Of a stretch of 64,000 nucleotides of DNA, positions 16,476-25,947 are shown one piece after another. The notes below the pieces were generated by a model. That model did not search any database and was not told the origin of the DNA. It saw only the letters and a list, made by a program, of their open reading frames with translations. The stretch comes from Xanthomonas sp. DAR 35659 (GTDB taxonomy: Bacteria > Pseudomonadota > Gammaproteobacteria > Xanthomonadales > Xanthomonadaceae), in NCBI RefSeq assembly GCF_041242975.1, contig NZ_CP162488.1:1354001-1418000 (forward strand). The letters are read 5' to 3'. Made by a program: the position numbers and the translations under genes. How positions within the stretch are numbered: the first letter of the stretch is position 1; every line of letters begins with the position of its first letter.

Positions 16476-18536
16476 ATGATCCGTTTGCTTTCCATGCCGC
16501 GCATGGCGGCGTGCCGCTGCGTGTGTCTTGCCGCCAGCGTGGCGCTGCCGGCGCAGGCCGCCGACCGCGCCGCGCAATCCACCCCGGGCGATTCCGCCCT
16601 GACCCTGGGCAAGGTCCAAGTCACCGCCGACCCGTTGGCGGCGCCGGCCGCGCGCAGCGTGCTGAGTTCCGTGGACATCCTCGGCGGCGATCTGCTGCAG
16701 GACCAGCACGTGGACTACAGCTGGGAACTGCTGATGCGCGCGCCGGGGGTGCAGGTCACCCAGTTCAAGATGGGCACCGACGCCGGCCGCTTCTCCTTTC
16801 GCGGCTTCAACGGCGAGGGCCGGGTCAACGCGGTCAAGCTATTGATCGACGGCGTGCCAAGCAACGACAACGCCGGCGGCATGCCGTACCTGGACGCGGT
16901 ATTCCCGCTGGACATCGCCGCGATCGAGATCGTGCGCGGCACCAACGATCCGCGCTACGGGCTGGATGCCATCGCCGGCAGCGTCGACGTGATCACCCGC
17001 AGCGGCGGCAACGACGGCCGCGCCAGCGTCACCGTCGGCAGTTTCGGCACGCGCGAGGTACAGGCCAGCCAGGGCATCGAGCGCGGTGGCTGGAGCCAGA
17101 ACTACTTCGCCGCCTGGCGCGACAGCGACGGCTATCGCGACCACGCCGACGCGCGCAAGCGCGCCTTCGCCGGCAAGTGGTTCTACACCGCGCCGGACGC
17201 GGCGTGGCGCGCCGGGCTGAGTGCGCGCTACTACCGCAACGCGGCGCTGGAGGCCGGCTACCTGGACTACGCCAGCGCGCAACGCGCGCCGCGCAGTTCG
17301 CCGGACTACGCGCGCGACGATCGCAGCGAACGCCAGACCGGGCAGGTGAGCCTGCATCTGGACGCGCAGTTGGCGGACGCCCTGCAGGGCAATGCCACGC
17401 TGTACTGGAATCGCTACCAGAACCAGCGCTGGGTGCGCTTCACCGCCGCCGGTGCGCAGCAGGAGCGCGACACCGACGAAACCCAGCGCGGGTTCCTGGC
17501 CAAGGCCAGCTGGCGCCCCGACGTGACGTGGGCCACGGCCTTCGCGCTGGAAGGTGGCATCGACGGGCAATGGCAGGACAACACCTCGCAGCGCTACCGC
17601 ACCGTGGCGCGGGTGCGTACCGCGCCGTTGCGCGACTGGGACTTCGACCTGGACACGCACGGTGCCTACGTGCAGGCGCTGATCCGCCCGTTCGCGCGCC
17701 TGCAACTGGTGCCGGGCTATCGCGTGGACTGGGTGGACGGGGACTTTCGCGACCGTCTCGGCGGCGCGCGCTATCCGGCCTACGCCTACGGGGCGATCAA
17801 GCAGCCCAAGCTCAGCGCGGTGTTCGCGTTGACGGCGCAGACCAGTGCCTACGCCAACGTCGGCCGCACCTTCCAGATCGGCAGCGGCAACGGCGCCTAC
17901 CGCAGCCAGCCCGGCAACCTGGCCCCGTCGTACAACGATGGCTGGGAAGCCGGCCTGAAATTCGCCGATGGCCGGCGCCTGGATGCGCGGCTGGCGTACT
18001 GGGAACAGCGCGCATCGGACGAGGTCGCGACGGTCCTGGGCGTCAACGGCAGCGTCGGCACCGGCGAGGTCGGCAACGTCGGCAAGACCCTGCGCCGCGG
18101 TTGGGATGCGCAGCTGACCCTGCGTCCGGATGCGGATTGGACGCTGTGGATGGCGTACTCGCGGCAGCGCGCGACCATCGTCACCCCCGATCCCAGCGCG
18201 CCGGCCACGCGCGGCAAGGAAATCGAGAACGTCCCGCGCTACCTGGCCAATGCCGGCGTCGACTGGCAGGCCACGCCGCGGCTGAAGCTGTCGGCATGGG
18301 GCAATGCCCAGGGCGACTACTACGTGGAGCGCAGCAACACGCTGGGCCGCTACGGCGGCTATGTCCTGGCCAACGTCGGCGCGACCTGGGCGTGGGATGC
18401 GCAGCGCGCGCTGTCGCTGCAGTTGAAGAACCTGACCGATCGCCATTACGTCTACGCCTGGTACGACAGCGGTTCGTCCGGCTACTCGCCCGGCGACGGC
18501 CGCGCGCTGTACGCCAGCCTGAGTTGGGGGTGGTGA
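16476..18536 (+). CDS. TonB-dependent receptor
   Basis: The 686-residue outer-membrane receptor has an N-terminal signal ('ACRCVCLAASVALPAQA'), a plug domain ('ILGGDLLQDQHVDYSWELLM', 'LLIDGVPSNDNAGG', 'IEIVRGTNDPRYGLDAIAGS') and a barrel ending in 'YASLSWGW' with the terminal aromatic residue. Substrate is not directly visible. The DUF2946 and PepSY neighbours point to a metal or metallophore. I chose ATG 16476, preceded by GGAG at proper spacing; ATG 16464 is also possible. The stop overlaps the next gene by one base. Confidence 0.85.
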   Translation: MIRLLSMPRMAACRCVCLAASVALPAQAADRAAQSTPGDSALTLGKVQVTADPLAAPAARSVLSSVDILGGDLLQDQHVDYSWELLMRAPGVQVTQFKMGTDAGRFSFRGFNGEGRVNAVKLLIDGVPSNDNAGGMPYLDAVFPLDIAAIEIVRGTNDPRYGLDAIAGSVDVITRSGGNDGRASVTVGSFGTREVQASQGIERGGWSQNYFAAWRDSDGYRDHADARKRAFAGKWFYTAPDAAWRAGLSARYYRNAALEAGYLDYASAQRAPRSSPDYARDDRSERQTGQVSLHLDAQLADALQGNATLYWNRYQNQRWVRFTAAGAQQERDTDETQRGFLAKASWRPDVTWATAFALEGGIDGQWQDNTSQRYRTVARVRTAPLRDWDFDLDTHGAYVQALIRPFARLQLVPGYRVDWVDGDFRDRLGGARYPAYAYGAIKQPKLSAVFALTAQTSAYANVGRTFQIGSGNGAYRSQPGNLAPSYNDGWEAGLKFADGRRLDARLAYWEQRASDEVATVLGVNGSVGTGEVGNVGKTLRRGWDAQLTLRPDADWTLWMAYSRQRATIVTPDPSAPATRGKEIENVPRYLANAGVDWQATPRLKLSAWGNAQGDYYVERSNTLGRYGGYVLANVGATWAWDAQRALSLQLKNLTDRHYVYAWYDSGSSGYSPGDGRALYASLSWGW

Positions 18537-20023
18537 TGGGCGCGCCGACGGCGACCGCGGTGGCGCCCGCGCGCTTCTACCGCGCGGTGTGGCGCTGGCA
18601 TTTCTATGCCGGCCTGCTGGTGCTGCCGTTGCTGGCCTGGCTGGCGTTGACCGGGGCGGCGTTCGTCTACCAGCAGCCGATCGATGCGTATTTCCATCGC
18701 GCATTGAAGACGGTGCAGGTGCCGGCGGATGCGCAGGCCGCCACGCCGCAGCGGCTGCTCGATGCCGCGCTGGCGGCGCAACCGGGCCAGCCGCTGCGCT
18801 ATGCGCCGCCGGCGCGTCCCGATGCGTCGGCGGAAGTGACCGTGGGCACGGCCGACGGTCGCCGCGTGGTGGTGTACGTGGACCCGTACCGGGCGCGGGC
18901 GTTGGGCAGCCTGCCCGAGCACGGCACCGTGGCGTGGACGATCCGGCGCCTGCACAGCCTCGCCCTGGTCGGGCCATGGGCGAGTGCGTTGATCGAGGTG
19001 GCCGCCGGCTGGGCGATCCTGCTGGTGCTGACCGGCGCGTACCTGTGGTGGCCGCGCGGCCGCCGCGGCGGCGTCACCGCGCTACGTGGGCGGCCGCCGC
19101 AGCGCGTGTTCTGGCGCGACCTGCATGCGCTGACCGGCAGCGTGGTCGGGGCGATGCTGCTGTTCCTGGCGCTGACCGGGATGCCGTGGTCGTGGTTCTG
19201 GGGCGCGCAGGTGAACCGCCTGGCCAACGGCCATCACTACGGATATCCGGCCGGACTGCGCGTGGACCTGCCGTTGTCCACGCAGCGGCTGAGCGATCAG
19301 GAGGTGCCGGCCTGGTCGTTGCGCCAGGCGCGCGTGCCGGCGTCGCAGTTGCCGCAGGCTGCGTCGATGCCGATGCCGATCCAGGAAACGGAGACGCAGA
19401 CGGCGCCCTTGCCGGCAATGCCGGGCGTGACCGATGCGCGAGGCGATGCGCACGACGAGCACGCCGGGCACGGCGGCATGGCGATGGATGCGATGGCGCA
19501 GGCGCCTGCGGCACCGGGCGGGATCGGGCTGGATGCGGCGGTGACGCGGTTCCAGGCGCGCGGTATCGCGGCCGGCTACAGCGTGGCGCTGCCGCGCGGG
19601 GCGCGTGGCGTGTACACCGCGTCGGTGTATCCGCCGGCGTTGGCGCAGCAGCGGGTGATCCATCTCGACCAATACAGCGGCAAGGTCTTGCTGGACATGC
19701 GCTATGCCGATTACGGACCCATGGCGAAGGCATTGGAGTGGGGCATCAACGTGCATCTCGGGCAGCAGTACGGCACGTTCAATCAGCTGCTGCTGATCGC
19801 CTCGTGCGCAGGGATTCTGCTGTTGTGCGCGAGCGCGGTGCTGATGTGGTGGAAGCGCCGTCCGGCGGGTGGGCTGGGTGTGCCGCCGTTGCCCGAGGAC
19901 CGGCGGACCTTGCGCGGCGTGGTGGCGCTGCTGGCGCTCGGCGGCGCGGTGTTTCCGCTGGTCGGGGCGTCGCTGCTGCTGATGCTGGCGCTGGACTGGT
20001 GGTGGGTGCTGCGGCGGGAGTGA
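18536..20023 (+). CDS. PepSY-associated transmembrane protein with His/Met-rich insert
   Basis: The 495-residue inner-membrane protein has the PepSY-TM layout: TM1 near residues 20-42 ('LLVLPLLAWLALTGAAFVY'), TM pairs around 145-165 and 195-220, and a C-terminal set around 418-440 and 463-490. Loops carry 'RLHSLALVG' and 'DLHALTGSVVG' with conserved histidines. A periplasmic stretch near residues 300-325 is rich in His, Met and Asp ('DAHDEHAGHGGMAMDAMA') and could bind copper or another metal. Members are often ferric reductase-like or metal-uptake partners. The start overlaps the TonB receptor stop (TGATG). Confidence 0.85.
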   Translation: MGAPTATAVAPARFYRAVWRWHFYAGLLVLPLLAWLALTGAAFVYQQPIDAYFHRALKTVQVPADAQAATPQRLLDAALAAQPGQPLRYAPPARPDASAEVTVGTADGRRVVVYVDPYRARALGSLPEHGTVAWTIRRLHSLALVGPWASALIEVAAGWAILLVLTGAYLWWPRGRRGGVTALRGRPPQRVFWRDLHALTGSVVGAMLLFLALTGMPWSWFWGAQVNRLANGHHYGYPAGLRVDLPLSTQRLSDQEVPAWSLRQARVPASQLPQAASMPMPIQETETQTAPLPAMPGVTDARGDAHDEHAGHGGMAMDAMAQAPAAPGGIGLDAAVTRFQARGIAAGYSVALPRGARGVYTASVYPPALAQQRVIHLDQYSGKVLLDMRYADYGPMAKALEWGINVHLGQQYGTFNQLLLIASCAGILLLCASAVLMWWKRRPAGGLGVPPLPEDRRTLRGVVALLALGGAVFPLVGASLLLMLALDWWWVLRRE

Positions 20024-20097
20024 GGTGGTGCGGCTGGAGGGTCTGTGCGCCGTCGGGGCATGGCGCCGACAGGTGGCTGGAATCGGAAGATGCATCG

Positions 20098-20300
20098 CTT
20101 CGCTTCGTCGCGGCCGAAGCCGCTCCCGAAAGGCTTCCGAGGCGTGCCGAATGGGTACGCCGTGGGAGGGACTTCAGTCCCGACTGTTTCCGGCACCGGA
20201 TGGCTGGATGGCTTCGTTCGTCGCGGCTGAAGCCGCTCCTACATTGGTGTGCGGAGAGTCGGCTGGGCACTGTAGGAGCGGCTTCAGCCGCGACAGGTAG
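20098..20300. repeat. Cluster of palindromic repeats
   Basis: Four units of the GTAGGAGCGGCTTCAGCC family lie in the 362-base gap between the PepSY gene and cysH. They are inverted units at about 20103-20124 and 20219-20241, a diverged unit at about 20162-20181 and a direct unit at about 20272-20294. Paired inverted copies can fold into long stems. Nothing coding is seen. Confidence 0.85.
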
Positions 20301-20385
20301 CCGAGGGACCAGGGACAGTCCCGAACCCTCGGATGCCGGAAGACACATCGCGGCGCAATCGCGACCGACGTCGCGCCCGCATCGC

Positions 20386-21126
20386 TCAGATGTCCTCGTG
20401 GATGCCGCACTCGCGCTTGAGGCCGAAGAAGCGGGTGTCTTCCTCGCGCATGCCCGGTTCCCAGCGACGGGTGGTGTGGAAGTCGCCGATCGAGACGTAG
20501 CCCTCGTCCCACAGCGGGTGATAGGGCAGGCCGTGCTGCTGCATGTACTGCCACAGGTCGCGGTCGCTCCAGTCGGCGATCGGGTTGATCTTGTAGCGCT
20601 CGCCGCGCTTCTGCACGAACGGGGTCTGCGCGCGGCTGTCGGATTGGCTGCGGCGCAGGCCGGTGAACCAGGTGCCGACCTTCAGTTCGTCCAGCGCGCG
20701 ACGCATCGGCTCGACCTTGCGCAGGTTGTTGTACTGCTCGATGCCGACCATGCCCTGTTCCCACAGCCGGCCGTGGCGCGCTTCCATCCAGGCGCGGCTG
20801 ACCAGCGGCCGATACACCTTGAGGTTGAGCTTGAGGCGGTCGGTCAGCGCATCGGCGAAACGGTAGGTCTCGGCGAACAGATAGCCGGTGTCGATCAGGA
20901 TCACCGGGATATCCGGCAACTGCTGGGTCAGCAGGTGCAGCGTCGCCGCCGACTGCGCGCCGAAACTCGACGACAGCGCGGCCTCGGCCGGGCCGTGTTC
21001 GAGCGCCCAGGCCACGCGCTGCGGCGCGGTCATCGGCGCCAGCAAGGCGTTGACCGCGTCGAGGTCCCAGGCCGGCGCCGGCGCGTTGGCGGAGTCGTGT
21101 GCGGTGGAGGCGGGCAGGGCGCTCAT
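20386..21126 (-). CDS. cysH: Phosphoadenylylsulfate reductase
   Basis: The 246-residue enzyme reduces PAPS to sulfite with thioredoxin. The PP-loop is '[16 protein letters not shown]' (residues about 50-65), then '[10 protein letters not shown]'. The catalytic Cys is in the C-terminal '[10 protein letters not shown]'. The cysteine pairs that bind Fe-S in APS-type reductases (CCxxRK type) are absent, so this is the PAPS type and matches the APS kinase fused in CysNC. Its ATG overlaps the end of cysI by 4 bases, making it the last gene of cysJ-cysI-cysH. Confidence 0.95.
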   Translation of the reverse strand: MSALPASTAHDSANAPAPAWDLDAVNALLAPMTAPQRVAWALEHGPAEAALSSSFGAQSAATLHLLTQQLPDIPVILIDTGYLFAETYRFADALTDRLKLNLKVYRPLVSRAWMEARHGRLWEQGMVGIEQYNNLRKVEPMRRALDELKVGTWFTGLRRSQSDSRAQTPFVQKRGERYKINPIADWSDRDLWQYMQQHGLPYHPLWDEGYVSIGDFHTTRRWEPGMREEDTRFFGLKRECGIHEDI

Positions 21127-22844
21127 GCGTGCAGTTCCGAAGGAATGAGGTGGCGGTGGGTGGGATAGGCGGGCAATGCGACCAGGCCGCTGCGGTGCAG
21201 GAAGTCGCCGAAGCCTTCGCCGCTGTCGCGTTCGCTGGCGTAACGCGCGAACAGCGGGTCCAGCGCGTCCAGGATCTCCGGTTCGGCGATGTTCTCGCGG
21301 TACAGCGTGTTCAGGCGCTGGCCGCGGTGATCGGCGCCGAGCATCAGGTTGTAGCGGCCGGGCGCCTTGCCGACCAGCGCGATCTCGGCCAGATACGGCC
21401 GCGAGCAGCCGTTCGGGCAGCCGGACAGGCGCAGCAGGATCGGCGCCTCGCGCAACCCATGCCGGTCGAGCAGCGGCTCCAGCTTGGCGGCGAAGTCGGG
21501 CAGGTAGCGTTCGGCCTCGGCCATCGCCAGGCCGCAGGTCGGCAGCGCGACGCAGGCCATCGCCGCGCGCGCCAGCGCGGTGCGCGCCTGGTTGCCGGCG
21601 TCCAGCGCGTGCGCGCGCACCAGGATCTCGACCGCCTCGCGCAGGGCGGCGGGAATGCCGGCGATGACCAGGTTCTGGTTGGCGGTCATGCGGAAGTGCG
21701 CGCCGTCGCCGTCGCGCTGCAGCAGCTCGGCGATGGCGCGCAGGCCGCTGAGGTGGCGCGCGCCGTCGTCATGGTCGGCGATGCGCCCGGCCGGCAGCGA
21801 CAGGGTCAGGTGCGCACGGCCGTCCTCGCCTTCGCTCCAGCCGTAGCGGTCGCCGTTGTGGTCGAAGGCGAACGCGCGGGTCGGCTGCAGGCGCACGCCG
21901 GCGCGGCGTTCGATCTCCGCCACCACCGTGTCCAGGCCGTGATCGTCGATGGTGTACTTGAAGCGCGCGCGCTTGCGCACCTCGCGGTTGCCGAGGTCGC
22001 GCTGGGTGGTGACCACGGCGGTGGCGACGTCGATCAACTGGTCGCGCGTGATGAAGCCGATCACGTTGGCCACGCGCGGGTAGGTCTCCGCGTCGCCGTG
22101 GGTGGCGCCCATACCGCCGCCGATGCTGACGTTGTAGCCGGCCAGGTCGCCGTCGGCGCCAGCCACGCCGATGAAGCCGAGGTCGTTGGCGAACACGTCC
22201 ACGTCGTTGATCGGCGGCAGCGCGAAGCCGATCTTGAATTTGCGCGGCAGGTAGGTGTCGCCGTACACCGGCTCCTGTTCCTGGCCGCTGCCGGCGACCT
22301 GCTCCTCGTCCAGCCAGATCTCGTAGTAGGCGCGGGTATTGGGCAGCAGGTGTTCGGACACGCGCGCGGCGTCGGCGTACAGCGTGGCGTGCGCGCGCGA
22401 GGCCAGCGGGTTGGCCGCGACCTGCACGTTGCGGTTGACGTCGCCGCAGGCGGCGAGGGTGTCGATCAGCGCGGCGTTGATCGCCTGCATCGTGGCCTTG
22501 AGTTCGCGCTTGATCACGCCGTGGAACTGGAACGCCTGGCGCGTGGTCACGCGCAGCGAGTGGTTGCCGTAGGTGGTGGCGATGGCGTCGAGCTTGCGCC
22601 ACTGCTCGGGCGTGATCACGCCGCCCGGCGTGCGCGTGCGGATCATGAACTGGTAGGCCGGCTCCAGCTTCTGCCGGCGCCGCTCCTCGCGCAGGTCGCG
22701 ATCGTCCTGCTGGTAGCTGCCGTGGTACTTGATCAGAGTCTGATCGTCCTCGCGCAGCGCCCCGGTGACCGGATCGGCCAGGCTCTGCAGCAGCGAACCG
22801 CGCAGGCGGCGGCTTTCGGCCTTGATGTCTTCGACGTTGCTCAT
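21123..22844 (-). CDS. cysI: Sulfite reductase hemoprotein subunit
   Basis: The 573-residue subunit reduces sulfite to sulfide using siroheme and a [4Fe-4S] cluster. Cluster ligands are Cys431 and Cys437 ('[13 protein letters not shown]') and Cys476 and Cys480 ('[12 protein letters not shown]'). The first ferrite-like repeats are near '[14 protein letters not shown]' and '[14 protein letters not shown]'. Length is typical of CysI. It lies 118 bases after cysJ, a gap occupied by an inverted pair of GGGAATC repeats, and overlaps cysH. Its siroheme would need the cysG product at 7.3-8.5 kb. Confidence 0.95.
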   Translation of the reverse strand: MSNVEDIKAESRRLRGSLLQSLADPVTGALREDDQTLIKYHGSYQQDDRDLREERRRQKLEPAYQFMIRTRTPGGVITPEQWRKLDAIATTYGNHSLRVTTRQAFQFHGVIKRELKATMQAINAALIDTLAACGDVNRNVQVAANPLASRAHATLYADAARVSEHLLPNTRAYYEIWLDEEQVAGSGQEQEPVYGDTYLPRKFKIGFALPPINDVDVFANDLGFIGVAGADGDLAGYNVSIGGGMGATHGDAETYPRVANVIGFITRDQLIDVATAVVTTQRDLGNREVRKRARFKYTIDDHGLDTVVAEIERRAGVRLQPTRAFAFDHNGDRYGWSEGEDGRAHLTLSLPAGRIADHDDGARHLSGLRAIAELLQRDGDGAHFRMTANQNLVIAGIPAALREAVEILVRAHALDAGNQARTALARAAMACVALPTCGLAMAEAERYLPDFAAKLEPLLDRHGLREAPILLRLSGCPNGCSRPYLAEIALVGKAPGRYNLMLGADHRGQRLNTLYRENIAEPEILDALDPLFARYASERDSGEGFGDFLHRSGLVALPAYPTHRHLIPSELHA

Positions 22845-22848
22845 TGGG

Positions 22849-22960
22849 CTGGGAATCGGGAATGGGGAATGGGGAATGGCAAACGCGGAGGGCGGGGGCT
22901 GCGGGAAGCGTGTCGGAGCCGGCTGTCATCCATTCCCGATTCCCGTATCCCGATTCCCGG
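22849..22960. repeat. Inverted pair of GGGAATC-family repeats between cysJ and cysI
   Basis: On the + strand, bases about 22853-22878 carry GGGAATCGGGAATGGGGAAT and further units. Bases about 22931-22960 carry the reverse complement (CATTCCCGATTCCCG type). The arms can pair, so the cysJ-cysI mRNA would contain a stem-loop of about 110 bases in the intercistronic gap. Confidence 0.8.
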
Positions 22961-22962
22961 CC

Positions 22963-24831
22963 TCAATACACATCGCGCGCATACCGTCCCTCCCGCTGCA
23001 ATGCCGTGAGATAGGCGGCCGCGTCCTCGGCGCTGTGCGCGCCGTGTTCGGCCACGATCTGCTGCAGCGTGGCGTGCACGTCCTTGCCCATGCCGATCGC
23101 GCCGCACACGTACAGGTGCGCGCCGTTCTGCAGCCAGTCGTAGACGTCGCGGCCCTGTTCGCGCAGGCGCTGCTGCACATACACCTTCTGCGGCGCGGCG
23201 GCGGTCACCGGCTGCACGTCGCGCGAGAACGCCAGGTCCAGGCGATGCAGCTCGCCGCTGCGCAGCGCCTGCTGCCACTCAGCCTGGTACAGGAAATCGC
23301 GGTTGAAATGGCGGGCGCCGAAGAACAACCAGTTGCGGCCGCTGGCGCCGCTCTCGGCACGTTCCTGCACGAAGCCGCGGAACGGCGCCACGCCGGTGCC
23401 GGGTCCGATCATCAGGATGTCGCGGCTGCCGTCGGTGGGGACGCGGAAGCGTTCGTTGGGTTCGACGTAGACCGCGGCGCTGTCGCCTTCGGCCAGACTG
23501 GCCAGATGGCCGCTGGCCGCGCCGCCGTGGGCGTGGCCATGCGCCTGGTAGGCCAGCACATCGACGGTGAGGTGCACTTCGTCGCCGACCCGCTTGCGGC
23601 TGGAGGCGATCGAGTACAGCCGTGGAGCCAGGGGCCGCAACGCGTCGAGCAACGCGCGGTGGTCCCAATCCGCCGGCCAGCGGCGCAGCACGTCGATCAC
23701 TTGGTGATCGGCCAGCAACGCCGCCAGGCCGGCGGTCTGGGTGGGGTCGAGCAGCTGGTCCAGCGCCGCCGCCGCCGCGCGCCGGGCGACCGCGGCCAGG
23801 AGCGGCCGCGAGGCCCGGGTCAGTTCGCGGTGCGCGGCCAGCCACTCGTGCAGGGGGAGAGTGTCCGCATCGACGGTGACGTCCGCATGACCGTCCAGTC
23901 GCGTCGCCGTCAAGATCGCCTCGACCAGCGCGGGCGGATTGCGGTGGCGGATGCCCAGCGCGTCGCCCGGCTCGTAGTGCAGGCCGCTGCCGGCCAGCGA
24001 CAGTTCCAGGTGGCGCACGTCCTTGTCGGCCGCGCCATGCGCGGCATAGCGCGGCCCCTTGAAGTCGCGGCCGCTGATGCGCTGGTTGGCCAGCACCTCG
24101 GCGGCGAACGGACGGGTGTGGCTCCAGGTGGCGCTGCCGGCGCCGCGCAGCGGGGCCACCGTCGCCGACGGCGTGGCCGGGTTCTTCAGCACCTCGCGCG
24201 CCTGCGCCAGCGCCTGCGCGCGCCACGGCGCGGCCACGCTGTCGATGTCCAGGTCGGCCTCGCCCAGCGGCAGCAGCCGCTGCGCGCCGAGCTCGGCCAG
24301 GCGCGCGTCGATGCGCTTGCCGATGCCGCAGAAGTCGGCATAGCTGGAATCGCCCAGGCCGAGCACCGCGTACTTCAGTTCCGGCAGCTTGGGCGCGCGG
24401 CGCCCCTGCAGGAACTCGACCAGGCCGATCGCGTCGTCCGGCGGATCGCCTTCGCCCTGGGTGCTGATGACCACGTACAGCAGGCGCTCGCTGACCAGCT
24501 CGCGGGTCGGGTAGGCGTCGGCGCGCAGCAGGCGCACGCTGAGCCCGGCGGCCTCGGCCTCGGCGGCGAGCTGCTCGGCGGCGCGGCGGGCGTTGCCGGT
24601 CTGGCTGCCGTAGACCACGCTCAACCGCTGCGCGCCCTGGCCGGCCGCGGCGCCGCCGGGCAGCACCGCCAGCGAGGGTGGCGCATGGCCCTGGCCCTGC
24701 GCCAGGCCGGCGGCATAGCCGGACAGCCACCACAGACTGGCCGCGTCCAGGCCCTCCACGGTCCGCGCCAGCAGCGCCTTGCGCTCGTCGGGCAAGGGGC
24801 TGGGCGGCAACGCGGGCGAGGCGGCGGTCAT
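22963..24831 (-). CDS. cysJ: Sulfite reductase flavoprotein subunit
   Basis: The 622-residue subunit passes NADPH electrons through FAD and FMN to CysI. The flavodoxin domain begins near residue 75 ('[20 protein letters not shown]', '[13 protein letters not shown]'), followed by the FAD domain ('[19 protein letters not shown]') and the NADPH domain ('[19 protein letters not shown]'), ending in 'GRYARDVY'. ATG 24831 is chosen because upstream in-frame codons are antisense to cysD and have no family residues. It heads the cysJ-cysI-cysH operon and is divergent from cysD-cysNC. Confidence 0.94.
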   Translation of the reverse strand: MTAASPALPPSPLPDERKALLARTVEGLDAASLWWLSGYAAGLAQGQGHAPPSLAVLPGGAAAGQGAQRLSVVYGSQTGNARRAAEQLAAEAEAAGLSVRLLRADAYPTRELVSERLLYVVISTQGEGDPPDDAIGLVEFLQGRRAPKLPELKYAVLGLGDSSYADFCGIGKRIDARLAELGAQRLLPLGEADLDIDSVAAPWRAQALAQAREVLKNPATPSATVAPLRGAGSATWSHTRPFAAEVLANQRISGRDFKGPRYAAHGAADKDVRHLELSLAGSGLHYEPGDALGIRHRNPPALVEAILTATRLDGHADVTVDADTLPLHEWLAAHRELTRASRPLLAAVARRAAAAALDQLLDPTQTAGLAALLADHQVIDVLRRWPADWDHRALLDALRPLAPRLYSIASSRKRVGDEVHLTVDVLAYQAHGHAHGGAASGHLASLAEGDSAAVYVEPNERFRVPTDGSRDILMIGPGTGVAPFRGFVQERAESGASGRNWLFFGARHFNRDFLYQAEWQQALRSGELHRLDLAFSRDVQPVTAAAPQKVYVQQRLREQGRDVYDWLQNGAHLYVCGAIGMGKDVHATLQQIVAEHGAHSAEDAAAYLTALQREGRYARDVY

Positions 24832-24900
24832 GACCGGTCCGGGTGGGAAGAAGGGATGACCGATGTTAGGGAAGCGTTGCGCGGCGCAGAAAGGAGCAGG

Positions 24901-24930
24901 GGTTATCGGCTTATGCCCCCCGCTTATTTC
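24901..24930. promoter_or_regulatory. Candidate shared operator between cysJ and cysD
   Basis: The 186-base divergent gap contains GGTTAT (24901-24906), GGCTTAT (24908-24914) and GCTTATTTC (24922-24930), an AT-rich patch. The first two boxes recur in the cysG / cysB gap. This is a plausible CysB site; no footprint data are available. Confidence 0.35.
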
Positions 24931-25017
24931 TTCGCCTGGCGTGCGCATCACACACTGCCGGCCCCGGTCGCCCCAGGCGGCATGGGCGCTGCTACCCTCG
25001 GCATGGTCCCTCCCTCG

Positions 25018-25947
25018 ATGAGCCTCGCGTTGTCCCCGATCCGTTCTTCCGCCCTGTCCCATCTCGATCGGCTCGAGGCCGAAAGCGTCCATATCCTGCG
25101 CGAGGTGGCGGCCGAGTTCCGCAATCCGGTGCTGCTGTATTCGGTGGGCAAGGACAGTTCGGTGCTGCTGCATCTGCTGCTCAAGGCGTTCGCGCCGGCG
25201 CCGCCGCCGATCCCGCTGCTGCACGTGGACACGCGCTGGAAGTTCCGCGAGATGATCGCCTTCCGCGACCGCCGCGCCGCCGAGACCGGAGTGGACCTGC
25301 GCGTGCACATCAATCCCGACGGCGTCGCCCAGGACATCGGCCCGATCAGCCACGGCGCCACCGTGCACACCGACGTGATGAAGACCCAGGGCCTGAAGCA
25401 GGCGCTGGACCAGGGCAGGTTCGACGCGGCGATCGGCGGGGCGCGCCGCGACGAGGAGAAGGCGCGGGCCAAGGAGCGGGTGTTCTCGTTCCGCAACGAC
25501 AGGCACCGCTGGGATCCGAAGAACCAGCGTCCGGAACTGTGGAACCTGTACAACGCCCGCGTGCATGCCGGCGAGAGCGTGCGCGTGTTCCCGCTGTCCA
25601 ACTGGACCGAACTGGACATCTGGCTGTACATCTACCGCGAAGCGATCCCGGTGGTGCCGCTGTATTTCGCCGCCGAACGCCCGGTGGTGGAGCGCGACGG
25701 CATGCTGATCATGGTCGACGACGCGCGCCTGCCGCTGCGCGCGGGCGAAGTCCCGCACCTGCGCCAGGTGCGCTTCCGCACGCTGGGGTGCTATCCCCTG
25801 ACCGGCGCGATCGAATCGCAGGCCGACACCCTGGAGAAGATCATCGCCGAGATGCTGCTGGCCACCACCTCGGAGCGGCAGGGGCGGGTGATCGACCAGG
25901 ATCCGGGCGCGTCGATGGAGAAGAAGAAGTTGGAAGGGTATTTCTGA
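25018..25947 (+). CDS. cysD: Sulfate adenylyltransferase subunit 2
   Basis: CysD forms APS from sulfate and ATP together with the CysN GTPase. The 309-residue protein has the PP-loop motif '[16 protein letters not shown]' near residues 42-57, '[13 protein letters not shown]', '[20 protein letters not shown]' and the C-terminal '[20 protein letters not shown]' typical of CysD. ATG 25018 gives the usual length; an in-frame ATG at 25003 adds five residues. The stop overlaps the cysNC start (TGATG). It is divergent from cysJ. Confidence 0.95.
   Translation: MSLALSPIRSSALSHLDRLEAESVHILREVAAEFRNPVLLYSVGKDSSVLLHLLLKAFAPAPPPIPLLHVDTRWKFREMIAFRDRRAAETGVDLRVHINPDGVAQDIGPISHGATVHTDVMKTQGLKQALDQGRFDAAIGGARRDEEKARAKERVFSFRNDRHRWDPKNQRPELWNLYNARVHAGESVRVFPLSNWTELDIWLYIYREAIPVVPLYFAAERPVVERDGMLIMVDDARLPLRAGEVPHLRQVRFRTLGCYPLTGAIESQADTLEKIIAEMLLATTSERQGRVIDQDPGASMEKKKLEGYF

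Noticed and set aside
22765..25017. Long upstream extension of cysD
   Set aside because: The frame is open by chance opposite cysJ; family residues begin only at ATG 25018 or 25003.
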